60,146 bases of DNA, from assembly GCA_023393525.1 (NCBI GenBank), contig JAEWKZ010000010.1, positions 1-60,146 on the forward strand, written 5' to 3'. How positions within the stretch are numbered: position 1 is the first letter of the stretch; every line of letters begins with the position of its first letter. A program made the translations under genes and the position numbers. Shown piece by piece: positions 1 through 8,054 of this stretch. Source of the DNA: Pseudomonadota bacterium. GTDB taxonomy: Bacteria > Desulfobacterota > Desulfovibrionia > Desulfovibrionales > Desulfomicrobiaceae. Below the pieces are notes generated by a model. The model saw only the letters and a program-made list of their open reading frames with translations. It made no database searches and was not told the DNA's origin.

Positions 1-79
1 GGTCAAAAATGTCAGGAGCTACCTGCGGAGCCGCCAGAGAAGGCCCTCGATTGTTCAGAAGTATTTCCACGGGCAACAT
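1..79 (-). CDS. Possible 5' end of a gene running off the left edge
   Basis: On the minus strand an ATG at 79 opens a frame that stays open to the window edge, giving 26 codons beginning MLPVEILLNN. I see no clear ribosome binding site, and 26 open codons can occur by chance. The only support is that every other gene up to 15388 is on this strand. Product unknown. Confidence 0.2.
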   Translation of the reverse strand, partial: MLPVEILLNNRGPSLAAPQVAPDIFD

Positions 80-396
80 GTTCGATACGCAGCCTAAAAT
101 GTTAACTGTTTAGGGCTCGGAGTAATAACAACCCCGAAAGTCAAGTTTTGAAAGAAATTTATGAGAATACTGATGTTGTGACTGTAAAGTAAAAATTTGC
201 TCAAGAACAAGAGTAAATCGTACATTCTCCCTTACGACATTCGAAAATTTGAAAATATATATAAGTATTTAGTAGTTGATAATGTTACGTTCTGGTAATT
301 GACTTTTGTTGTGTCGATAGTCGGCTTTAATGTGCATTTTCTAAACTTATGAATATCTCCTCGGTGCCGGTAGTGCTCTGTAATATTGTGGTATGA
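80..396. other. AT-rich intergenic stretch, no gene seen
   Basis: This AT-rich stretch follows the stop of the minus-strand glycosyltransferase at 397. I see no convincing open frame, no strong hairpin followed by a T run, and no tRNA. It may hold the promoter of the gene leaving the left edge. Confidence 0.4.
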
Positions 397-1383
397 CTAT
401 GTCGTCGTCTTATCGCAACCCTTCAAATTATTGATTGATTTGCGTAAAATTTCCCGAATTTGGGAGATTGCTGTCTCAATGCTGAATTTGTCGCGAACGT
501 ATTCTCGCCAGACTTGAGGGTGGGGGTTGCCGCGAAGGATAAGTTCAGCAAACTCGCGGGGAGTGTTGAATAACCACGTAGGAGGATAGTGTTCCGTTGC
601 TGCGGGGAAGTTGTGCAGCACGGGCTTTAAACCTTTGCTCATTCCCTCAATGATGTTAACTCCTTGAGACTCCCTTATGCTGGAAGACACGATAAATTCC
701 TTGTCCTCGAGCCAAACATTCATATCTGACACCCATCCTGCAAAATGAGTATTTTTCGATATCCCTAGTTCTTTCAGCATGTGTCCCAAGTAGTCCAGTA
801 ATTCGCTGCTTTCCAGATTAGTGGCTTGTACTTCACCCGCTATGTGTAAATGATAGCGGGGGTCTAGGTCAAAAAGTTCCTTAAAGCACTGAAAGAGAAA
901 GGGCATGTTTTTGACATGGCGCAAAATTGCTACGAAGGCGAGATTTTTAGGGTAAGTGCTTTGTTTTAAGGGGAATCGATCCAAGTCAATGCCATTGGGG
1001 ATGATGTGGGTTTTCGTCCTCTTCACTAGGTCCGGTGTCACGCTTATGACCTTCTGACGGATATAGTCAGCAACGAAAATCACATCTGTGTATGCTTGCC
1101 AAGGTATGACTGCGGGGAAGTGTGTATAGGCTTCGTAACTGTGGAGACGCAATATTTTGGGAATGTGTGGGTAGTTCTTCGGAATGTGAATTGCGACGTC
1201 TGTAGCCCATTCGACCCAAATCAGGTTTGCGTAACGCAAAGCGTTGTGGACACTTTTTGGGTCAAAGTAATCTGCTAGCCGAATTTCATACTCATTTCCC
1301 AGGTGCGCCAAGATGTCTGGTAAAAATTTATTGTCGTTACCTTGGCTGATAACTCCGAGAATTGGTTTATTTAAATTATGCAT
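397..1383 (-). CDS. Glycosyltransferase, GT4 (GT-B fold) type
   Basis: This 328-residue protein reads as a GT-B glycosyltransferase. The second domain has the family linker motif IPNGIDLDRF around residue 130 and a donor-site segment of the E-x7-E kind (ESQGVNIIEGMSKG) near residue 240. It would transfer a sugar from a nucleotide donor onto a lipid-linked glycan at the cytoplasmic membrane. The N-terminal domain is short and divergent, so the substrate cannot be named. It is the last complete gene of the AT-rich glycan locus on this strand, 21 bp after the GT2 gene. Family assignment is fairly firm; sugar specificity is unknown. Confidence 0.8.
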   Translation of the reverse strand: MHNLNKPILGVISQGNDNKFLPDILAHLGNEYEIRLADYFDPKSVHNALRYANLIWVEWATDVAIHIPKNYPHIPKILRLHSYEAYTHFPAVIPWQAYTDVIFVADYIRQKVISVTPDLVKRTKTHIIPNGIDLDRFPLKQSTYPKNLAFVAILRHVKNMPFLFQCFKELFDLDPRYHLHIAGEVQATNLESSELLDYLGHMLKELGISKNTHFAGWVSDMNVWLEDKEFIVSSSIRESQGVNIIEGMSKGLKPVLHNFPAATEHYPPTWLFNTPREFAELILRGNPHPQVWREYVRDKFSIETAISQIREILRKSINNLKGCDKTTT

Positions 1384-1404
1384 ATAAATTTTTAAAATAA
1401 AATT

Positions 1405-2223
1405 TTATGTTGTTAAGTTTACGATTGAGCGAAGCAATTCTTCACTTATTGTGAGCCCTTTATGTTTTAATATGTGAAGAATGTCCTCATGGTGCTTGAT
1501 TGAGAATTCCGGCATCGATCTGATCGCCGAAATATAAAATTTTTCTTTTTCCAAATAATGGTGATCTTTCAGGATTTTGCTGGTCTGATCTTCGTGCTGT
1601 CTTGAATAAAGTAGTGGAATTGGTAGGTAGAAAAACGGGACGCCTTTGGTGGCCATACGGAGCCACAAGTCGTTGTCTTGGACAGTAATGAGTTGTTCAT
1701 TGAAAAGACCTACATCCGAAAATATTTTTTTAGGGACGAGTGTCGTGCAACCGTTAATGGACGTCGAAAGGACAGTGAGGATGCTGTGCTTCAGCCAACG
1801 ATTGTTTACTGTCTGTTCGTGCGATATTGATCCAGAAGCATCAATGATATAGTAAGATGAAAATATTAAAGCTTCTTTTAGTTCAGATAGAGAGATATAG
1901 TTGATTTGTTTTTCTATTTTTTGGGGATGAAAGCAGTCGTCGTGGCTCAGCCAGGATATGTAGTTGCCCTTTGCTTGCGATACGCCAAAATTCAAAGCTG
2001 ATGCAACTCCGCCGTTTTCTTTCTTGTAGTAACGAATATTATTTTTAAAATTAGCGCATATATGATCTGTTTTTCCGTTGTCCTGAGAGCCATCATTGAC
2101 AACTATTATTTCTATGTTTTTGTATGATTGGTTAAGGGCGCTTTGTATTGCTGATTCTATGTAATTTGAACCATTATAGACTGGTATTACGATAGATATA
2201 AGCGGATAAAAATTATGCAACAT
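1405..2223 (-). CDS. Glycosyltransferase family 2 (GT-A fold)
   Basis: The family 2 nucleotide-binding start (ISIVIPVYNG) lies at about residues 9-18, followed by the acidic IIVVNDGSQD segment and a DxD-like LSHDD motif near residue 95. An in-frame ATG at 2292 would add 23 residues and overlap the upstream methyltransferase. I chose the ATG at 2223 because it follows that gene's stop codon directly and puts the GT2 domain at the usual distance from the N terminus. Product 272 aa. It probably adds one sugar to the surface glycan in the cytoplasm. Donor and acceptor are unknown. Confidence 0.8.
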   Translation of the reverse strand: MLHNFYPLISIVIPVYNGSNYIESAIQSALNQSYKNIEIIVVNDGSQDNGKTDHICANFKNNIRYYKKENGGVASALNFGVSQAKGNYISWLSHDDCFHPQKIEKQINYISLSELKEALIFSSYYIIDASGSISHEQTVNNRWLKHSILTVLSTSINGCTTLVPKKIFSDVGLFNEQLITVQDNDLWLRMATKGVPFFYLPIPLLYSRQHEDQTSKILKDHHYLEKEKFYISAIRSMPEFSIKHHEDILHILKHKGLTISEELLRSIVNLTT

Positions 2224-2224
2224 G

Positions 2225-2878
2225 TTAAGAAGCCTTAATTTTATATATATAAAAATCACTAAATGACGTTTTTGTCGGCTTGTCTGGATCAAATTTGTAA
2301 GGGCTTTTGCTAAATTTTTCTATTTCAAAATTAGCTACATTTTTAAAAATCCATTTTGTGAAGCGTCTATGTTTGACGTGTTTTGCGAGTGATTTTTCTG
2401 TAGAGTTAGATGAGTAAATTATGACGTACTTTTTAGAGCAATTAAACAAATTATGCATATAAGTTTCAAAAAGCTTATCGTCTATGAGGTGAAATATGAC
2501 ATCAAGTGATAAAACAAGATCGCCGGTAAACAATTCGTTTGGCTTAAATTTTTCATTGTCATAAAGAAAAAATTGTTTTCTTAGGTCGTATAAATATAAT
2601 TTTCTACATAGATTGATGGCTTCTTTGCTAATGTCTAGCCCGATATAAGAGGGGTAGTTGCTGAGGGAGAGCTGGTGTCCATCTCCGCAACCAAATTCGA
2701 CAACTTTGCTGATCCCTTTTTTCAATACAAAGTCATTGATGTATGTAGCTTTGTATTTGGCGAGGCGCCCGTATGAGCCCGCTCCTGACGTGCCTCCGTT
2801 AGAGTATCTGTTGTCCCAGTAACTGGTTACGCAACGAAAGTCGTCGTCAGGGAATTGAGTGTTGTTCATAGTGTACAC
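2225..2878 (-). CDS. Class I SAM-dependent methyltransferase
   Basis: The protein has a glycine-rich SAM motif (VVEFGCGDGHQ) around residues 59-69, then an acidic beta-2 end (GLDIS) and a LSLDVIFHLID segment typical of Rossmann methyltransferases. Length 217 aa. Inside a glycan locus, methylation of a sugar or chain end is likely; the substrate is an inference. A second ATG three codons in (2869) is an equally possible start, and neither has a strong Shine-Dalgarno. Its stop abuts the next gene's start, which suggests cotranscription with the downstream glycosyltransferases. Confidence 0.75.
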   Translation of the reverse strand: MYTMNNTQFPDDDFRCVTSYWDNRYSNGGTSGAGSYGRLAKYKATYINDFVLKKGISKVVEFGCGDGHQLSLSNYPSYIGLDISKEAINLCRKLYLYDLRKQFFLYDNEKFKPNELFTGDLVLSLDVIFHLIDDKLFETYMHNLFNCSKKYVIIYSSNSTEKSLAKHVKHRRFTKWIFKNVANFEIEKFSKSPYKFDPDKPTKTSFSDFYIYKIKAS

Positions 2879-2917
2879 AATCCATATGTAATTAAAAATA
2901 AGTTTTGCATGATGTTT

Positions 2918-3259
2918 TTAATTGACAACGCAATAATCAACTCTTTGCCTTGCTATGTCGAAATTCATTCGTGCGAAGTGATCCCGTCTCCCTTCATCTT
3001 GCAACGGTGAAACAATTGCGCTTGCGAGTACTGTCGGGTTGCGTGGCGGAACAGGGAGTCCATTGTGGTCATCAATGATTCATTCATTAATCGGTGGTAA
3101 ATCGCCCATGACCACGGGCGTTCCATAGGTCATCGTATCAGGCATGCAGTTCGGTTGCGAATCATTAGAAGGGGTGGAGATCACTTTGATTCTCCTCAGG
3201 GCATGAATGGAAAATCCATGCGCTAGGGAAAGGAGCTTAAGTCGTCTGTTTTTCATCAT
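2918..3259 (-). pseudogene. Decayed GT4 glycosyltransferase, deleted and with a nonsense codon
   Basis: Reading the minus strand from an ATG pair at 3259 gives a glycosyltransferase-like N terminus (MKNRRLKLLSLAHGFSIHAL). It runs straight into the C-terminal donor-binding half of a GT4 enzyme (STPSND, then YGTPVVMGDLPPINE). An in-frame TGA follows at 3080-3082, where this family commonly has Trp. The same frame continues (DDHNGLPVPPRNP) to a TAA at 2918-2920. The central few hundred residues are missing, so this is an internal deletion plus a point nonsense mutation. The reading is direct from sequence; the family call rests on motif recognition. Confidence 0.75.
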
Positions 3260-3313
3260 TGCCGTTGCCTATAGTGTTTCAATATGATAAGGTGAAATTA
3301 TTGCTGTTTGTAT

Positions 3314-4441
3314 TCAGTAGCTTTTGTGCCATATGTTTGAATTGATATATGGTGTATAGCTGAGCACGATGCGGGCTACCTTTCGTGATACATTTGTTGG
3401 TTCGTAAGCAGAAATCATTCTGAATTGTCTTTTGCCATCATCGGTGCGATGGCGTATTGCCATTTGTACTGCCATTCGAACATGTTCTTGTTTGATCCCG
3501 GACATTATAACCGTCCCTTCGTCCATGCCTTCAGGGCGTTCGTGTGTATTTCTGAGCATGACAGCCGAGAAGTCGAGCAGTGACGATTCCTCAGTTAGTG
3601 TTCCACTGTCGGAAAGTGTGCACAGTGCGTTGCATTGTAGCTTAATATAATCAAAAAACCCGAAAGGTTTGTGTAAATATACAAGTTTTGGAAGAGCAAG
3701 TCGCATGCCTTCGAGACGTTTTTGCGTTCTTGGGTGGGCAGAGAATATGACAGGTATATTCCACGTCGCAACAAGCGTATGCAATGTTTCGATTAAATGC
3801 GTTAGGTTTTGAGTATTGTCTATATTTTCTTCACGGTGCGAACTCCAGATGAAGTATTTGCCTTTCTCGAGCCCTAATACTCTGGGCATAGTGGATGCAG
3901 CAATGGCATCCTTGTGGTGGTCAAGGACTTCGCGCATGGGAGATCCGGTGACTATGAGCGTTTCTGGTCGTAAGCCTTCTGCAAGAAGAAGGCGCCGAGC
4001 GTGCTCCGTGTAGGGAAGATTGATGTCGCTTAAATGATCAATAATGGGTCTGTTGATTTCTTCTGGAACGCGAACGTCGAAGCAGCGATTTCCGGCTTCC
4101 ATGTGGAAGATGGGGATTTTGTGCCGCTTTGCCGGATAGGCGGCGAGGCAACTGTTGGTGTCGCCCAGCAATACGAGCGCATCTGGACGGAGTTCGGTCA
4201 GGAGAGTGTCGACGCGTTCTATGACGCGAGCGACAGCGCCTGATGGGGTTGCCGCTCTGATGTCAAGAAAATGGTCCGGTTTTCGAATGCCCATCTCTGA
4301 GAAAAAAATGCCGTTCAACTCCCAATCATAGTTTTGTCCAGTGTGGACGAGAACATGGTCAAACGCTTCATCGAATTCGGCGATGACTCGGCTCAATTTA
4401 ATGAGCTCAGGTCTTGTCCCTACAATTGTAACAACTTTCAT
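3314..4441 (-). CDS. wecB: UDP-N-acetyl sugar 2-epimerase, WecB/WbjD/WbvD type
   Basis: This non-hydrolysing UDP-GlcNAc 2-epimerase homologue has 375 aa, the normal length. It shows the N-terminal GTRPE motif, HTGQNYD near residue 38, LVLLGDTNSCLA near 92, the HMEAGNRC segment, and the conserved SDSGTLTEE donor site near residue 277. A TTG at 4447 gives two extra residues; I prefer the ATG at 4441, with AAGGG about 8 bases upstream. Next to the dehydratase and reductase genes it most likely makes the last C2 epimerisation of a UDP-2-acetamido-2,6-dideoxy-L-hexose rather than UDP-ManNAc. That pathway role is inferred from context. Confidence 0.85.
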   Translation of the reverse strand: MKVVTIVGTRPELIKLSRVIAEFDEAFDHVLVHTGQNYDWELNGIFFSEMGIRKPDHFLDIRAATPSGAVARVIERVDTLLTELRPDALVLLGDTNSCLAAYPAKRHKIPIFHMEAGNRCFDVRVPEEINRPIIDHLSDINLPYTEHARRLLLAEGLRPETLIVTGSPMREVLDHHKDAIAASTMPRVLGLEKGKYFIWSSHREENIDNTQNLTHLIETLHTLVATWNIPVIFSAHPRTQKRLEGMRLALPKLVYLHKPFGFFDYIKLQCNALCTLSDSGTLTEESSLLDFSAVMLRNTHERPEGMDEGTVIMSGIKQEHVRMAVQMAIRHRTDDGKRQFRMISAYEPTNVSRKVARIVLSYTPYINSNIWHKSY

Positions 4442-4454
4442 TGGCAAACCCTTT

Positions 4455-5537
4455 TCATGCGATCATTTCCCCAAACCCTCCTGAAGGGCTTTGCGGATCG
4501 AAAAGCAACTGATGACGGTCAAGTAACGCTCGTGTGTCTTTCAAAGAAAGAACAGCATGCTCTGAGCTGAATTCTTTGTTTTTGGAAAAAGGATTCTTTT
4601 CGTATGCTTCTTCGCAATCATGAACGTTAAGTTCTGGTAACATGGGGCGAATTGAGTAATAATTTCCCCGTTTAACGGTTCGAATCGATTCCTCTTCGGA
4701 TATGAGGATTTCATGAATTTTTTCACCTGGACGAATTCCTATGGTTTTAATGGGGATATCCATACTTCCGATAAGTGCCTGTGCGATATCTAAAACAGTA
4801 GAGGATGGGGCAATTGGTACGAATATTTCTCCAGGAAGTGCATGGGCTAAAGCGGCAAAAACCGTACTAACCGCTTCATGAATGGACATCAAGAAACGTG
4901 TCATCCCGGGTACAGTGATGGATACCGGGCCTCCATTTCGGATTTGTTCGTGAAACAAAGGGATGACTGACCCTCTGGATGCAAGGACGTTTCCATATCT
5001 CACGCCGATGAATCTCGTTTGGGAAAAGATGTTAGCCGCAATAAAAATTCTCTCCTGCAGCGCTTTGGTAATACCCATCGCATTGACTGGCTTGCAGGCC
5101 TTGTCTGTGGATATCGCGATTACTGTTTCGACTGGGAAGGCGTGTTCGCGAATGGCTCGAACGATGTTTTCAGGACCTTGGCAGTTTGTTGCGAGAGCTT
5201 GTTCCGGGAAATATTCACATGTTGGTACCTGCTTGAGGGCTGCAGCATTTACAACGATATCCACTCCGCGAAGCGAAGCACAGACATCGTGGTAAGAACG
5301 AACGTCGCCAATACGAAATTCGAGAATATGTTTAAAATTATTGTAGATTGTTTCGTCTGTGGCGACAACCATGTTCTGGTATTCCATGCGCATGGCATGT
5401 TGTTTTGCCTCGTCACGTGAGAACACAATAAGTTTTTTTGGAATTCCTTCTTCGCCGGAGAGTACTCTTCGAACAAACGTTTTCCCCATAGAGCCTGTGC
5501 CGCCGGTGACGAGAATGGTTTTATTCTGAAACAACAT
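4455..5537 (-). CDS. UDP-GlcNAc 4,6-dehydratase/5-epimerase, CapE/FnlA/WbvB type
   Basis: This extended SDR enzyme has the NAD-binding motif TGGTGSMGKTF near its N terminus, the VFSRDEAKQHAMR segment typical of the CapE/FlaA1 group, and a C-terminal part consistent with 5-inverting dehydratases. The family converts UDP-GlcNAc to the 4-keto-6-deoxy-L-arabino-hexulose. An upstream ATG at 5573 exists, but the ATG at 5537 follows a strong GGAGG seven bases away and is preferred (360 aa). It overlaps the end of the reductase gene by 17 nt, a tight translational coupling. Assignment is good; the exact final sugar is open. Confidence 0.85.
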   Translation of the reverse strand: MLFQNKTILVTGGTGSMGKTFVRRVLSGEEGIPKKLIVFSRDEAKQHAMRMEYQNMVVATDETIYNNFKHILEFRIGDVRSYHDVCASLRGVDIVVNAAALKQVPTCEYFPEQALATNCQGPENIVRAIREHAFPVETVIAISTDKACKPVNAMGITKALQERIFIAANIFSQTRFIGVRYGNVLASRGSVIPLFHEQIRNGGPVSITVPGMTRFLMSIHEAVSTVFAALAHALPGEIFVPIAPSSTVLDIAQALIGSMDIPIKTIGIRPGEKIHEILISEEESIRTVKRGNYYSIRPMLPELNVHDCEEAYEKNPFSKNKEFSSEHAVLSLKDTRALLDRHQLLFDPQSPSGGFGEMIA

Positions 5538-6417
5538 GTCGTTCCTCCTCGAGGAATGTAAAATAGTCGTCAATCATGGTGGCCCAATCGGGTGGATTGT
5601 ATTTGAAGGTGTCTTGAAAGAGCGAACCATCTAAGGATCGATCAATCTGGATTGAGTCATCCTGAATTATGTCAATTGGTAAGGACAGTCGCTGTTTCAC
5701 GAGCATCAATAAATCATACTTGTTGATAGGCTGTGACGCCAGGTGCCACAGACCTTCTGCATTCGGGTGTTCGGTAATCAGTTTAAGCACAATTCGGGCT
5801 ATCTCAAGAGTTGTGAATCCGCTGAAAATTGCGTTCGGGAAGCCACGCACCGACTCTTTTTGTCTCAAGAGCCATTCAAACAAGCTTTCGCCTTTTCTTG
5901 CAAGTTCTCGGCCAACAAGAGAAGTGCGCAGGGTAAGGCAGCGTGCTCCGGACACTTCTCCAAGTAGCTTGCTCCGGCCGTATAGGTCAGTGGCGTCCGG
6001 CAAATCGTCTTCCCTGTACATGCCTTTTGTGCCGGCAAAAATGCAGTCGGTTGAAAAATGAATTAGCTTGGCATCAACGAGGCGCGCTGCTTTGGCGAGT
6101 TGATGGGGGAGCAGTGAATTGATTGCTATGCTCTCGACGGCATCGTTAGCATCGGGCCGTTGTTTAACGATGCCTGCGGCATTAATAATGACTTGTGGTT
6201 TCCAAGCAATGATTCGAGAGAGCAGTAGATCGAAATCGCCCGATGATCCAAGTTTAATACCTTCAATCGTATTTGTTGTTGAAAAAAGACTATGATGCGG
6301 GTACGTATCTAAGGTCTTGCGTAGGGTTACTCGAATGTCAAAATTTCGACCTAGCACACCAAGCAAGGTGTGTCCCAGCATGCCATTTCCTCCAATAACG
6401 AGAATGCGCATCGTCAT
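5521..6417 (-). CDS. RmlD-like UDP-sugar 4-reductase without cupin domain
   Basis: This 298-residue SDR reductase has a GGNGMLGHTL nucleotide-binding motif, INAAGIVKQ, FSTDCIF and a YGRSKLLGE active-site Tyr/Lys motif, all hallmarks of RmlD-type reductases. It should reduce the 4-keto sugar made by the downstream dehydratase. FnlB/Cap5F enzymes of the L-FucNAc route carry an extra C-terminal cupin; this protein ends without one, like the WbvR-type reductases of the L-RhaNAc/L-QuiNAc route. I chose ATG 6417, with GGAG about ten bases upstream, over ATG 6438, which only adds MLWSLKL. The sugar identity is an inference. Confidence 0.8.
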   Translation of the reverse strand: MTMRILVIGGNGMLGHTLLGVLGRNFDIRVTLRKTLDTYPHHSLFSTTNTIEGIKLGSSGDFDLLLSRIIAWKPQVIINAAGIVKQRPDANDAVESIAINSLLPHQLAKAARLVDAKLIHFSTDCIFAGTKGMYREDDLPDATDLYGRSKLLGEVSGARCLTLRTSLVGRELARKGESLFEWLLRQKESVRGFPNAIFSGFTTLEIARIVLKLITEHPNAEGLWHLASQPINKYDLLMLVKQRLSLPIDIIQDDSIQIDRSLDGSLFQDTFKYNPPDWATMIDDYFTFLEEERHVVSE

Positions 6418-6474
6418 TAACTTCAAACTCCATAACATCTTTATGATTGTGGTTTTTATTAGATATTGATTGCT

Positions 6475-7251
6475 TCATTGTTTACACGCCAAGCGTCGAA
6501 AGACTTTCGCAATGTGAAGTGCTTGAATAAGTTCTGTCTGGGTTTGGGCGAGTGCGGCTTTTGATTTTTCGAGTTCAGCTTGGACGTTAGCTAGAGCGAT
6601 CTCTGAGGGTAGCGGTCTGCGTATATTAACTATCTTTCCGGACGGTAGCGTTGGCTTTTCAGTAAATGTTCTTAAGGCGAACATCGCGCCATAGGGTTCG
6701 GGAAGTTGGCGCTGTCGGAAGTCACATTGGTGGAAATTTTCACAAATATGAAACGTCCATTCCTCCCCAAAATCTTCAGGAAGCCAACCGGACAAATGCT
6801 CCTGAAATGCCGTCCCGCCGAGACCCCATCCGTCAGTCTCACCGTGCTCCGCATGTTGGGGCATGAAGCCAAGTGGCGTAAATATCACGGCCTGTCGCCG
6901 CGCTATCCGTTCCGCTTGTCGTAATAACTCAATCCCAGCTTCTTTTTCCAAATGCTCAATAACATCCAGTAGAAATACGGAGTCAACAGAATTGTCCGTA
7001 AAGTGCGGCAACATTTCTTGGCCGCTTCCCTCTAGTACGAGAATGCTTTTATCTTCTGCATGTCGGTGCAAAAGAATATTTACATACTCTTTATAAGGTT
7101 CAATTAAAATGTGTAATGAAGGGCGAAAAAAATTCATAGGAACTATTCCGCAACCAATATCAGCAACGACGTCGACTTTATCAATATGTTTTTTGACAGA
7201 ATTCAAAAATAAATTTCTTGTATCATACCAAGTTATTCTGTGATTTATCAT
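6475..7251 (-). CDS. Class I methyltransferase with C-terminal coiled coil
   Basis: The 258-residue protein has a SAM motif (VVADIGCGIVPMN) at about residues 27-39, an acidic loop, and VFLLDVIEHLEKE near residue 93, so it is a Rossmann-fold methyltransferase. The last 45 residues (AELEKSKAALAQTQTELI) look like a short coiled coil, as seen in glycan-chain modifying or chain-terminating methyltransferases. In this locus, methylation of a sugar or chain end is the likely role. It is the first gene of the AT-rich cluster on this strand, after an 800-bp AT-rich gap. Confidence 0.75.
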   Translation of the reverse strand: MINHRITWYDTRNLFLNSVKKHIDKVDVVADIGCGIVPMNFFRPSLHILIEPYKEYVNILLHRHAEDKSILVLEGSGQEMLPHFTDNSVDSVFLLDVIEHLEKEAGIELLRQAERIARRQAVIFTPLGFMPQHAEHGETDGWGLGGTAFQEHLSGWLPEDFGEEWTFHICENFHQCDFRQRQLPEPYGAMFALRTFTEKPTLPSGKIVNIRRPLPSEIALANVQAELEKSKAALAQTQTELIQALHIAKVFRRLACKQ

Positions 7252-7644
7252 TCATATCTCCAATAAAAATTTTTAACTTTTTTTACATTGAATTTTAAAA
7301 TTATGTTTTTTCTAATAAAATATAAAATAAATTTATTGTGTAGAAAACTAAATATAATTTAATATATTTTGAAAACTAGATATTTGTTATATATTCAACG
7401 TGAGCGATGTCTGGCGCGGATCGCCCAAATTGTTTTAATTATATAACCATTGATTGAGTATGCACTGAAATTCGGCATCAAGAATAAATTTTTTGCTTAA
7501 GGATATCTAGATCTTCATGTCTACATTTCTTTAAAGTTTTACGAGCATACATCTATTTATATGCAAAGCTTAACTCGCGTTATATATTATCAGTACGTTC
7601 ATAGATAAATAAATTATATGTGCTTAATGCGCGCAAAATAATAT

Positions 7645-7992
7645 TTATGTATCTCTTGTGCGGTCAAGCTGCATCAGGCACTGGAGGTGGCGTGTCCGAG
7701 TCAAAACATCGACGTCAACGTTTTCAATGTCCATGCAGCCAAGGCAATGGCTGATACATCTTGTTTGCACGTCGATAAACGCAGGATGGATTCCATTAGG
7801 ATCATCGGTCTGCTGTTTCATTGTTTTTTTGAAAAAATTTAAGACTGAACTTTTGTCAAAATGCTTTGTGAAATCTTGGGCATTATCTTGAATAAACAAT
7901 GAAAAAACTTTCTCAAGATTAGAATCAAGCCGCCCTCCCTCTGTTTGAGGCTTTTTGAGATGGGATGCGTAGTCTGGTGCAGATTTCGATCA
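7645..7992 (-). pseudogene. Possible decayed gene remnant in AT-rich gap
   Basis: The 7252-8054 gap has no convincing intact gene. On the minus strand one frame is open from a stop at 8050-8052 down to 7645, broken only by a TGA at 7990-7992. Its local composition looks coding-like (LASSGKQYLFIEI, stop, SKSAPDYASHLKK), suggesting a decayed gene next to the UDP-glucuronate decarboxylase. I cannot name a family. An 84-codon piece from an ATG at 7899 could in principle be expressed. The rest of the gap, 7252-7640, is very AT-rich and shows nothing I can support. Confidence 0.25.
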
Positions 7993-8054
7993 TATTTCAA
8001 TGAACAAATATTGTTTGCCACTAGAAGCTAATCCCGAAGGTCGGGGGGATTACT

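Noticed and set aside
3080..3082. In-frame TGA as a selenocysteine codon
   Set aside because: The frame is a deleted glycosyltransferase, the position corresponds to a usual Trp, and no bacterial SECIS-like hairpin is evident right after it.
7658..7891. 77-residue plus-strand frame in the AT-rich gap
   Set aside because: No RBS, no recognisable motif, and it is antisense to the more coding-like broken frame.
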